64,000 bases of DNA from Fulvimarina manganoxydans (GTDB lineage Bacteria > Pseudomonadota > Alphaproteobacteria > Rhizobiales > Rhizobiaceae), in NCBI RefSeq assembly GCF_900176465.1, contig NZ_FWXR01000009.1, forward strand, positions 88,023-152,022, in the 5' to 3' direction. Both the position numbers and the translations under genes were made by a program. Of the stretch, positions 57,236 to 64,000 are shown piece by piece; the stretch's first letter is position 1, and each line of letters begins with the position of its first letter. The notes below the pieces were generated by a model that worked only from the letters and a program-made list of their open reading frames with translations, was not told where the DNA came from and searched no databases.

Positions 57236-57772
57236 GTGTATCGACGTCTGTTGAGCTTTGCCGTCGCGCTTCTCATCCTACCTGCCGTGGCGCTCGCCCA
57301 TGGCCCCACGCGCCAGAAGACCGCCGAAAGCATCGTCATCGACGCCCCGCCCGCCAAGGTCTGGGCGGTCCTCGGCAATTTCGCCGACATGTCCTGGCAT
57401 CCGCGCGTCGCCATGACCGACGCCCCGAAGGGCAACGAAAAGGGGTCCGTGCGCACGCTCGGTTACAAGACCGGCGGATTGATGGAAGAGGAATTGTCGC
57501 GGATCGATCCCGACAAGATGCGTCTGTCGACCTTTATCGGCCATACCAATATCGATGTGATCCCGGCGACGAACTATTCGTCCAATATTGCCGTGAAGCC
57601 CGTCGATGGCGGCGCCAAGTCGGAAGTGTCCTGGAGCGCCGCCTTCTATCGGGGCTATCCGAACAACGATCCGCCGGCCGAACTCAACGACGAGGCCGCC
57701 GTGAAGGGCGTCAACGCTTATATCATGGAAGGTCTCGAGGGCCTGAAACAGGCTGTCGAAGCAGGATCGTGA
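57236..57772 (+). CDS. Periplasmic SRPBCC protein (MxaD-like)
   Basis: 178 residues starting with GTG 57236, selected by GTGGAGG at 57217-57223. A signal peptide (LLSFAVALLILPAVALA-HG) leads to a START/SRPBCC fold: ESIVIDAPPAKVWAVLGNFADMSWHPRV, typical of polyketide-cyclase-like domains and of MxaD from methanol-oxidation clusters. No methanol dehydrogenase gene is present, so that role is not shown. The stop overlaps the ATG of the beta-propeller gene by one base (TGATG). Confidence 0.78.
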   Translation: MYRRLLSFAVALLILPAVALAHGPTRQKTAESIVIDAPPAKVWAVLGNFADMSWHPRVAMTDAPKGNEKGSVRTLGYKTGGLMEEELSRIDPDKMRLSTFIGHTNIDVIPATNYSSNIAVKPVDGGAKSEVSWSAAFYRGYPNNDPPAELNDEAAVKGVNAYIMEGLEGLKQAVEAGS

Positions 57773-58749
57773 TGTCCCCGAGGAAGACGGCGCGCCGGCT
57801 CGTCTTCGCATTCGCCTTGGCGGGCCCCGCCATGGCGGGGCCGAGCCTCGCCTCGGCCGGTGAAACGGCTTTCGTCACCAATCAGGAGGACGAGACCGTT
57901 TCGATCGTCGATCTTGACACCATGACGGTGACCAAGACGATCGACATGCCCGGCAAGCCCGCCGGCATCGCGGCACTGCGACAGGGTTCGCGCGCCTTCG
58001 TTTCGCGCCCCGAGGCCAAATCGATCGGCATTCTGGACACGAAGACCGAGACGATGATTGGCGAGATCGAGGTCGGCGGCGGTCCGCTCGGTATCGCGGT
58101 CCACCCTTCCGGCTCCCCCGTCTATGTGGCGGATTGGTATTCCCATTCGCTTCTGATCGTCGATCCGCAAGCCGGAACGGTCACCGGCCGGTTCGAAACG
58201 GGCGAGTCGCCCTCCGGCGTCGCGGTCTTCGACGATGGCGACCGGCTGGTAACCGCCGACCGGGACTCCAACCAGATCTCCATTTTCGAGGCTGGTACCG
58301 GCAAGGTGTTGGCCCGGGTGAAGGTCGGCGAGAGGCCTTTCGGCGTCACGATCTCGCCCGATCAGAGGCGCATCTACGCGGTCAATGTGGGAAGCGACGA
58401 CGTGACCGTCGTCGATGCCAAGACCTATGAGACGATCGCCAGCGTTCCCGTCGGCTCGCATCCTTATGCGGCGGCAGAGGCCAATGGCCGGGTCTTCGTC
58501 ACCGATCAGTATGCCGCCACCCTGTCGGTCTTCGACGCCGCGAGCTTCGAGCCCATCGAGACGATCGACATCGGCGAATATCCCGAGGGCATCGAGGCGA
58601 GCGGCGATGGCCGTTTCGTCTATGTGGCGAACTGGTTCGACAACACCCTTGCCAAGGTGGACACGGACAGTCTTGAAATCGTTCAGACACTCGATGTGGG
58701 CAACGGCCCTCGCGCCTTCGGCCAGTTCATCGTCGACCGGCCGCAGTGA
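57772..58749 (+). CDS. Secreted YVTN-type beta-propeller protein
   Basis: 325 residues. A signal peptide ends near SLASAG-ETAF. About seven repeats of the YVTN/NHL type follow, each with a V/I-x-D core and a P-x-G-I/V turn: VTNQEDETVSIVDLDTM, GGPLGIAVHPSGSPVYVADW, ERPFGVTISPDQRRIYAVNV, EYPEGIEASGDGRFVYVANW. Such propellers occur with quinoprotein and cytochrome systems in the periplasm. It is coupled to the MxaD-like gene, and the Cys-motif gene follows after 68 bases. Confidence 0.85.
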   Translation: MSPRKTARRLVFAFALAGPAMAGPSLASAGETAFVTNQEDETVSIVDLDTMTVTKTIDMPGKPAGIAALRQGSRAFVSRPEAKSIGILDTKTETMIGEIEVGGGPLGIAVHPSGSPVYVADWYSHSLLIVDPQAGTVTGRFETGESPSGVAVFDDGDRLVTADRDSNQISIFEAGTGKVLARVKVGERPFGVTISPDQRRIYAVNVGSDDVTVVDAKTYETIASVPVGSHPYAAAEANGRVFVTDQYAATLSVFDAASFEPIETIDIGEYPEGIEASGDGRFVYVANWFDNTLAKVDTDSLEIVQTLDVGNGPRAFGQFIVDRPQ

Positions 58750-58817
58750 GCCCACGGCGGCGCCGACCGGCACGGACGGCCGCATCCGCCCATGGGCCCT
58801 TTGGAGGAAGATAGGAT

Positions 58818-59285
58818 ATGCACAGGATCATCGCATCGAAGGCTCTCGCCGTCCTGGCAGCGCTCGCTTTCGCTTCGCCGGCCCTCGCGCAACAAGCGGC
58901 CCCGTCGACGGAGCCGAGCGCGGCGGCCACCGCCCAACCAGGCTCGACGCTTGTCGGGGGTGCGGGGGCGAGCCCCGTTCTGCCGGGCATGACGGCGACA
59001 GCGGCGACCGCCGACTATCCGACCGTGACGGCGGCCGATTACGTCTTCGGCTGCATGGCGTCCAACGGGCAGACGCGCGTCGCCCTGGAGCGCTGCTCCT
59101 GCTCCTTCGACGTCGTCGCCTCGCTGATCTCCTATGACCGCTATGTGGAGGCCTCGACCTTCCTCTCCATGGGCCAGGTGACGGGCGAAAAAGGCGTGTT
59201 GTTCAAGACGAGCGCCGAATCGAAGGCGGCCATCGGCGACCTGCGCAGAGCTCAGGCCGAGGCCGAGATTCGCTGTTTTGAATAG
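58818..59285 (+). CDS. Secreted small protein with a conserved cysteine motif
   Basis: 155 residues with a signal peptide (ALAVLAALAFASPALA-QQ), a Pro/Ala/Thr-rich linker to about residue 70, and a compact C-terminal part: YVFGCMASNGQTRVALERCSCSFDVVASLISYDRY and a final cysteine in EIRCFE. Four cysteines could form two disulfides. GGAGGAAGATAGG precedes ATG. Likely part of the same unit as the two upstream periplasmic genes. No named family recognised. Confidence 0.75.
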   Translation: MHRIIASKALAVLAALAFASPALAQQAAPSTEPSAAATAQPGSTLVGGAGASPVLPGMTATAATADYPTVTAADYVFGCMASNGQTRVALERCSCSFDVVASLISYDRYVEASTFLSMGQVTGEKGVLFKTSAESKAAIGDLRRAQAEAEIRCFE

Positions 59286-59312
59286 GGGTCCTGTCGGCGG
59301 GGGAGCCTCGGA

Positions 59313-59912
59313 TCAGAGGCCGCAGTCGATGACCCGGCTTTCGGTGACGATCGCTGCAAGCCTCCGGTCATGGAGCTCGGTCGGCACGCAATCAGCCTCC
59401 TGGGCATCGAAGGCAATGCCGATCAGGCGCGGGGATATGCCCTTCTCTTCAAGCCGCTCAATGGCCCGGTCGTAATAGCCGCGCCCATAGCCGAGCCGGC
59501 GACCTGCCGTGTCGAAAGCGGCGAGCGGAACCAGCATCAGCCGAGGGTCGAGAACCGCCGCTTCCGATCCGGGCGCATAGGTGCCGAAGCCCTGGGGCTC
59601 GAGCGGCGCATCAGGGCGCAGTTCGCGGAATTGAAGCTCGCCTTCAACGATCGCCGGCACGCAGAGCCGCGCGCCCTTCTGGCCGAGCGCCGCCATCAGC
59701 GGGCGGATGTCGACCTCGGAGCGGATGGGCAGGAAGCCGGAGACGACGGTGCCGGGATCGACGGACCCAAGAAACGCCTGCGCCCGATCACCTAGCATGA
59801 GCGAAGCCTCGATGCGCCACGCCTCGTCCAGCCCGTCCCGCCGCGCAAGCACCTGTCGGCGCAACTGCTGCTTGGCCGATGCGATATCGTCCTTCCCCGT
59901 ACCGTCACCCAT
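59313..59912 (-). CDS. fau: 5-formyltetrahydrofolate cyclo-ligase
   Basis: Cytoplasmic ATP-dependent enzyme of 199 residues that turns 5-formyl-THF into 5,10-methenyl-THF. The N-terminus KQQLRRQVLARRDGL, FLPIRSEVDIRPLM, and the ATP/metal motif RRLGYGRGYYDRAIERL are typical. In many proteobacteria this gene (ygfA/fau) is downstream of 6S RNA, as it is here. zapA, the common third neighbour in this class, is absent. Confidence 0.94.
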   Translation of the reverse strand: MGDGTGKDDIASAKQQLRRQVLARRDGLDEAWRIEASLMLGDRAQAFLGSVDPGTVVSGFLPIRSEVDIRPLMAALGQKGARLCVPAIVEGELQFRELRPDAPLEPQGFGTYAPGSEAAVLDPRLMLVPLAAFDTAGRRLGYGRGYYDRAIERLEEKGISPRLIGIAFDAQEADCVPTELHDRRLAAIVTESRVIDCGL

Positions 59913-60029
59913 GCCGACCTCTCCATCCCTATGACGAAGCCGGGTCTATCGCTGAAATGTTGATAAGAAAACAGACATGAAGGAGGGCGACCGCGCATCC
60001 GCATCGCCTTGTGGTCATAGGATTCATGA

Positions 60030-60178
60030 TCGGGGAAAACGGCGAGCCACCCGGCCGATGGTCGAAGTCGATCCCGGGAACCTACAAAGTAGGTGGGCGC
60101 CGTGTATCCAGGCCCACGAGCCCGGACAGGGACAGCTCCCTAGGAATGACTAAGGCCCCGAGGAAATGTTACGCCTGT
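60030..60178 (-). ncRNA. ssrS: 6S RNA (SsrS), alphaproteobacterial type
   Basis: On the minus strand the segment contains, in order, AACATTTCCTCGGGGCC, TTCCTAGGGAGCTGTCCCTG, GGGCTCGTGGGCCTGG, GCGCCCACCTACTTTGTAGG and TTCCCGGGATCGACTTCGAC. The GCCCACCTACTTTGTAGGTTC hairpin followed by CCCGGGATCG is what I remember of alphaproteobacterial 6S RNAs. It can fold a long rod with a central bubble, the 6S shape that binds the RNA polymerase housekeeping holoenzyme. It lies just upstream of fau, the conserved location. Exact ends are approximate. Confidence 0.78.
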
Positions 60179-60332
60179 CGCACCGCGCAGCCCGCCTGAG
60201 GCAGATATAGGCGAGAGGGCTTGGCGGCGAAAGGGCTTGACGGTCGCTTTTCTTTGCATGGCAAACACCCCACATCCGGCGCGAGAGATCGGCGGTTTCA
60301 CGCCGGCCGGTCGAAGCATAAGGACTTATTTC

Positions 60333-60890
60333 ATGAACGAGACGCACAAGCCCGACCAGATGTATGGCACGACCATTGTAACGGTCCGCAAGGGCGGCAA
60401 GGTGGTGGTTGCCGGCGATGGGCAGGTCTCCCTCGGCAATACGGTGATGAAGGGCAATGCCCGCAAGGTCCGCCGGATCGGCAAGAACGGCCAAGTGATC
60501 GCCGGCTTTGCCGGGGCGACAGCCGATGCCTTCACGCTTCTGGAGCGGCTGGAGGCCAAGCTCGAACAATATCCCGACCAGTTGATGCGGGCGGCCGTCG
60601 AACTTGCCAAGGATTGGCGCACCGACCGCTATCTGCGCCGGCTGGAGGCGATGATGATCGTCGCCGACAAGCAGATCACCCTGACGCTGACGGGCAATGG
60701 CGACGTCCTGGAGCCCGAGGACGGCGTCATCGCCATTGGCTCGGGCGGCAACTACGCTCTGGCTGCCGCAAGAGCCCTCGCCGACACCGACCTTTCAGCC
60801 GAGGACGTGGCGCGCAAGGCCATGAAGATCGCCGCCGACATCTGCATCTACACCAATGACAACGTCATCCTCGAAGCGATCGACGAGTAA
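60333..60890 (+). CDS. hslV: HslV, peptidase subunit of the HslVU protease
   Basis: 185 residues. The N-terminal nucleophile should be Thr13, exposed by removing [35 protein letters not shown] then matches mature Hsl[16 protein letters not shown] and [14 protein letters not shown] are family-typical. ATG 60333 is used; the frame is open back to 60237. It forms a double hexamer capped by HslU. hslU is not downstream; dnaK lies convergent after a shared terminator. TTGACG at 60237-60242 may be a -35 element, but no good -10 fits it. Confidence 0.94.
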   Translation: MNETHKPDQMYGTTIVTVRKGGKVVVAGDGQVSLGNTVMKGNARKVRRIGKNGQVIAGFAGATADAFTLLERLEAKLEQYPDQLMRAAVELAKDWRTDRYLRRLEAMMIVADKQITLTLTGNGDVLEPEDGVIAIGSGGNYALAAARALADTDLSAEDVARKAMKIAADICIYTNDNVILEAIDE

Positions 60891-61109
60891 GATCAACACG
60901 CTGTGGGTCTTGGCCGGCGGAAGGTGAGGATCAGCGCGCGTGGCGCTTGAGCCGCGCGCGAACCCCGTCTCCGCCCAATTCGCCCGTCTCCAGCCCTTGC
61001 GAAGGTTTCAGGACGTCTCTGCGCCTTGAAGCCAACCCAAGGGCAGGCGGAAAGGAGGAGCATGGAGCCAGCAGCCTGCTTCAAACACCCTGCCAGCTCG
61101 CACGAAAAA

Positions 61110-61137
61110 GCCCGGGAGGCGAACCTCCCGGGCTTTT
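61110..61137. terminator. Bidirectional terminator between hslV and dnaK
   Basis: GCCCGGGAGG (61110-61119) pairs perfectly with CCTCCCGGGC (61124-61133) around a CGAA tetraloop. AAAAA stands on the left and TTTT on the right. It lies 28 bases beyond the dnaK stop, so dnaK is transcribed without a following dnaJ. Confidence 0.92.
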
Positions 61138-61164
61138 CATCGTCTAAGACTGTCGGATAATCGA

Positions 61165-63102
61165 TCAGGCGCTCTTCTTGCGCTGCTCGTCGTCGTCGAC
61201 CTCTTCATAGTCGGCATCGACGACGTCGTCATTGGCCGAAGAGGAGGACTTGGCGGCATCGGCCGCGGCGTCCGTCTCGGCCTGCTCGTTCTGAGCCGCC
61301 TCATACATGGCCTGGCCGAGCTTCATCGAGGCCTGGGCGAGCGTGTCGCTCTTGGCCTTGATCGTCTCGGCGTCGGCATCTTCCTTGGCAAGCTCAGCCT
61401 TCAGATCGTCGATCGCCGTGCGGATCGCGTTGCGGTCGTCCTCGGTGACCTTGTCGCCATAGTCTTCGAGGCTCTTTTCGGCCGAATGGACGAGGCTCTC
61501 GGCCTGGTTCTTGGCTTCGACAGCCGCGCGACGCTTCTTGTCGGCATCCGCATTGGCCTCGGCGTCCTTGACCATCTGCTCGATATCGGCATCCGACAGA
61601 CCACCAGAAGCCTGGATCGTGATCCGCTGCTCCTTGTTGGTGCCCTTGTCCTTGGCCGAGACGTTGACGATGCCATTGGCGTCGATGTCGAAGGTCACTT
61701 CGATCTGCGGCACGCCGCGCGGTGCTGGCGGGATGCCCTCGAGGTTGAACCGGCCGAGCGACTTGTTGTCGGCCGCCATCTCGCGCTCGCCCTGATAGAC
61801 CTGGATCGTCACGGCGTTCTGATTGTCCTCGGCGGTCGAGAAGACCTGGGACTTCTTGGTCGGGATCGTCGTGTTGCGGTCGATGAGACGGGTGAAAACG
61901 CCGCCCAGCGTCTCGATGCCGAGCGAAAGCGGGGTCACGTCGAGAAGGAGGACGTCCTTCACGTCGCCCTGCAGAACGCCGGCCTGGATCGCCGCGCCCA
62001 TGGCGACCACCTCGTCCGGGTTCACGCCCTTATGGGGCTCCTTGCCGAAGAAGGTCTTCACCGTCTCCTGGACCTTGGGCATGCGCGTCATGCCGCCGAC
62101 GAGCACGACCTCGTCGACCTCGCTCGCCGACATGCCGGCATCCTTCAAGGCCGCCTTCATCGGGCCGACCGTGCGCTGAACGAGATCGTCGACGAGGCTC
62201 TCGAACTTGGAGCGCGTCAGCTTCATGGTCAGGTGCTTGGGGCCGGACTGATCGGCGGTGATGAAGGGCAGGTTGATCTCGGTCTGCGAAGCGGAGGACA
62301 GCTCGATCTTGGCCTTTTCAGCCGCCTCCTTGAGGCGCTGAAGGGCGAGCTTATCGTTCTTCAGATCGATGCCCTGATCCTTCTTGAACTCGTTCGCCAG
62401 ATAGTCGACGAGCCGCATGTCGAAGTCTTCGCCGCCGAGGAAGGTGTCGCCATTGGTCGACTTCACCTCGAAGACGCCATCGCCGATCTCCAGGATCGAG
62501 ACGTCGAAGGTGCCGCCGCCAAGATCGTAGACGGCGATCGTCTTGCCCTCGGTCTTGTCGAGACCATAGGCGAGCGCGGCCGCGGTCGGCTCGTTGATGA
62601 TGCGCAGGACTTCGAGACCGGCGATCTTGCCGGCATCCTTGGTCGCCTGACGCTGGGCGTCGTTGAAGTAGGCCGGAACGGTGATGACGGCCTTCTCGAC
62701 CTTCTCGCCGAGATAGGATTCGGCGGTTTCCTTCATCTTCTGAAGGATCATCGCCGAGATCTGCGAGGGCGAATATTTTTCGCCATCGGCCTCGACCCAG
62801 GCATCGCCATTGTCGGCCTTGACGATCTTATAGGGAACGAGATCCTTGTCCTTGGCGACGGTCGGATCCTCATAGCGCCGACCGATCAGGCGCTTGACGG
62901 CAAACATCGTGTCGGTCGGATTGGTCACTGCCTGGCGCTTGGCCGGCTGGCCGACGAGGCGCTCGCCATCGTCGGTGAAGGCCACCATGGACGGCGTCGT
63001 GCGCGCGCCCTCGGCGTTCTCGATCACCTTGGAATTCTTGCCGTCCATGACGGCGACGCAGGAATTGGTCGTTCCGAGGTCGATACCGATTACCTTCGCC
63101 AT
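61165..63102 (-). CDS. dnaK: Chaperone DnaK (Hsp70)
   Basis: 645 residues. The ATPase domain shows [41 protein letters not shown] and [15 protein letters not shown]; the interdomain linker [19 protein letters not shown] and a helical lid follow. The end reads [14 protein letters not shown], keeping an EEV-type tail. ATG 63102 follows AAAAGGAGAG. The frame could begin seven codons earlier, but homology and the ribosome site favour MAKVIG. dnaJ is not adjacent. Confidence 0.97.
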   Translation of the reverse strand: MAKVIGIDLGTTNSCVAVMDGKNSKVIENAEGARTTPSMVAFTDDGERLVGQPAKRQAVTNPTDTMFAVKRLIGRRYEDPTVAKDKDLVPYKIVKADNGDAWVEADGEKYSPSQISAMILQKMKETAESYLGEKVEKAVITVPAYFNDAQRQATKDAGKIAGLEVLRIINEPTAAALAYGLDKTEGKTIAVYDLGGGTFDVSILEIGDGVFEVKSTNGDTFLGGEDFDMRLVDYLANEFKKDQGIDLKNDKLALQRLKEAAEKAKIELSSASQTEINLPFITADQSGPKHLTMKLTRSKFESLVDDLVQRTVGPMKAALKDAGMSASEVDEVVLVGGMTRMPKVQETVKTFFGKEPHKGVNPDEVVAMGAAIQAGVLQGDVKDVLLLDVTPLSLGIETLGGVFTRLIDRNTTIPTKKSQVFSTAEDNQNAVTIQVYQGEREMAADNKSLGRFNLEGIPPAPRGVPQIEVTFDIDANGIVNVSAKDKGTNKEQRITIQASGGLSDADIEQMVKDAEANADADKKRRAAVEAKNQAESLVHSAEKSLEDYGDKVTEDDRNAIRTAIDDLKAELAKEDADAETIKAKSDTLAQASMKLGQAMYEAAQNEQAETDAAADAAKSSSSANDDVVDADYEEVDDDEQRKKSA

Positions 63103-63127
63103 AGTCGTCACTCTCCTTTTCAAGCGA

Positions 63128-63225
63128 GCCGTCCGGTGACCCTCGTGGAGGCGTTCCGGTGGACGGCCCCTAAACTACTCTCTGGAATCTGTTCGCTTGG
63201 CCGGGCGGAGCATTGCTGCCCGGCC
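63128..63225 (-). other. Two hairpins in the dnaK leader
   Basis: GCCGTCC/GGACGGC (63128-63134 with 63161-63167) and GGCCGGGC/GCCCGGCC (63199-63206 with 63218-63225) lie between the candidate promoter and the ribosome site. They may affect mRNA stability or temperature-dependent translation. No ROSE-type or fourU element was recognised. Confidence 0.45.
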
Positions 63226-63240
63226 CGTGGCGCTGGCGGC

Positions 63241-63270
63241 TATATATGAACGGGTCCGAAGGCGTGCAAG
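63241..63270 (-). promoter_or_regulatory. Candidate heat-shock (sigma-32) promoter of dnaK
   Basis: On the minus strand CTTGCAC (63270-63264) is followed after about 15 bases by CATATATA (63248-63241). This resembles the alphaproteobacterial RpoH pattern CTTG..N..CATATA. Transcription would start near 63234, giving a leader of about 130 bases. Confidence 0.6.
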
Positions 63271-63409
63271 GCGCGATCCTCGCGCTTTGGTGATTAGTGC
63301 GACAGGCTTGGCTCAAGCTTCTGGTGGGGCGGCCATCGACAGGCCCGGCACTTGCTCCACTTCAGGGATCGACGGCGTCCCGCCGCATCTTCCGATGAGG
63401 AGACTTTCC

Positions 63410-63808
63410 ATGGACATCATGCGAAACGGCTCGCGCCCCTCGGTCAAGGCGCCGGCCGATTATTTCACCGGCGCCGTGCGCCAGGATCCGCTCTTTACCG
63501 GCGAGGCTCCGGCGCGGGCGAGCGCGGTCTCGGTCACCTTCGAGCCCGGTGCTCGAACGAACTGGCACACCCACCCTTTGGGCCAGACCCTTCTCATCAC
63601 GTCGGGCCTCGGCTGGGTCCAGCGCGAGGGCGGGCCGATCGAGGAGGTGCGGCCCGGCGACGTCGTCGCCTTCGCGCCGAACGAGCGTCATTGGCATGGC
63701 GCGACAGCCACCACCGCCCTCACCCATATCGCGATCCACGAGCGCGACGAGACCGGGCACGTCACCTGGATGGAGCCGGTGACGGACGAGCAGTATCGCA
63801 AGGGGTGA
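63410..63808 (+). CDS. Cupin-domain protein
   Basis: 132 residues, one cupin domain. Metal ligands are visible in the first motif [25 protein letters not shown] and the second [18 protein letters not shown]. This resembles the small cupins near carboxymuconolactone decarboxylases and (R)-mandelonitrile-lyase-like cupins; enzyme activity is unknown. ATG 63410 is placed by TGAGGAGA seven bases upstream; an ATG at 63395 overlaps that ribosome site and is rejected. Transcribed away from dnaK. Confidence 0.82.
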   Translation: MDIMRNGSRPSVKAPADYFTGAVRQDPLFTGEAPARASAVSVTFEPGARTNWHTHPLGQTLLITSGLGWVQREGGPIEEVRPGDVVAFAPNERHWHGATATTALTHIAIHERDETGHVTWMEPVTDEQYRKG

Positions 63809-63877
63809 TACCGGCCGGGAAGCGATCAGGCGTGCCCCAGACGATCGGACGTCATTCCGCAAAGACCACACCGGTCG

Positions 63878-63904
63878 TCATCCTCGGCCCGTCAGGGCCG
63901 GGGA
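63878..63904. repeat. Dispersed palindromic repeat, copy 2
   Basis: The same 27-base unit as 11504-11530, differing only at one base of the palindrome centre. It lies 69 bases after the cupin gene. As in copy 1, it sits just after a gene and no T-run follows. Confidence 0.6.
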
Positions 63905-64000
63905 CCCTGTGTGTTTGGGATAGTGTAGAGTGAGTGCGGGAAGGAGACCGACGGGACCCTGATCGCCCACGGGTAGATCGTGGCATGGCTCGATCCCTTC

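Noticed and set aside
60237..60275. Sigma-32 promoter for hslV from CTTGAC and CCCCACAT
   Set aside because: The elements are about 26 bases apart, too far for an RpoH promoter.
61486..63249. 587-codon plus-strand frame opposite dnaK
   Set aside because: Antisense shadow of a highly conserved gene; no independent features.

Overview
The window is chromosomal DNA of a high-GC alphaproteobacterium, most likely Hyphomicrobiales (rhizobia-like). Supporting signs are an alphaproteobacterial-type 6S RNA beside the 5-formyltetrahydrofolate cyclo-ligase gene, HslV with a short N-terminal extension, a DctB/DctD-TRAP dicarboxylate system with a sigma-54 promoter, aerobic-route cobalamin genes under a cobalamin riboswitch, and palindromic intergenic repeats. 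I see no rRNA, tRNA, CRISPR array, insertion sequence, phage gene or replication origin. Most of the window is metabolic and transport genes in short operons.

Left part (1-12.2 kb): the 3' end of hslU with strong hairpins after it; the DctB-like/DctD pair and the DctPQM TRAP transporter behind a textbook -24/-12 promoter; a cupin; metY; a Gfo/Idh/MocA oxidoreductase; an HD-domain phosphohydrolase. Cobalamin block (12.2-19.5 kb): cbiX-cobH(fusion)-cobL-cobI leftward behind a cobalamin riboswitch, and a TSUP permease with cobQ rightward. Next come ccmCDG, purD, ubiA, a DUF971 gene and moaA (19.6-25.6 kb), then an MFS exporter, an amino-acid ABC cassette without an ATPase gene, and a metalloprotease with DUF4214-like repeats (26-32.7 kb).

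Middle and right: an RND efflux operon with a divergent TetR regulator and a good operator (32.8-38.2 kb); a DEDDh exonuclease, an acyl-CoA synthetase and an M20 peptidase; an AGCS symporter facing a hydroxyproline epimerase/FAD oxidase pair (43.4-47.3 kb), which together suggest use of collagen-type hydroxyproline. A compact six-gene leftward operon follows (47.6-54.9 kb): HAD-UbiA prenyltransferase, DprE1-like oxidase, SMR-type flippase, SDR epimerase, class III aminotransferase and a GT-C-like membrane protein. It looks like a route to a polyprenyl-phosphate pentose, possibly aminated, that is flipped and transferred to a surface molecule. This is the best candidate for an undescribed system here.

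The window closes with ggt, an MxaD-like/beta-propeller/Cys-motif periplasmic trio, fcl with 6S RNA, hslV, dnaK and a cupin. Two chaperone partnerships are broken up: hslV and hslU lie about 59.5 kb apart, and dnaK has no dnaJ after it.
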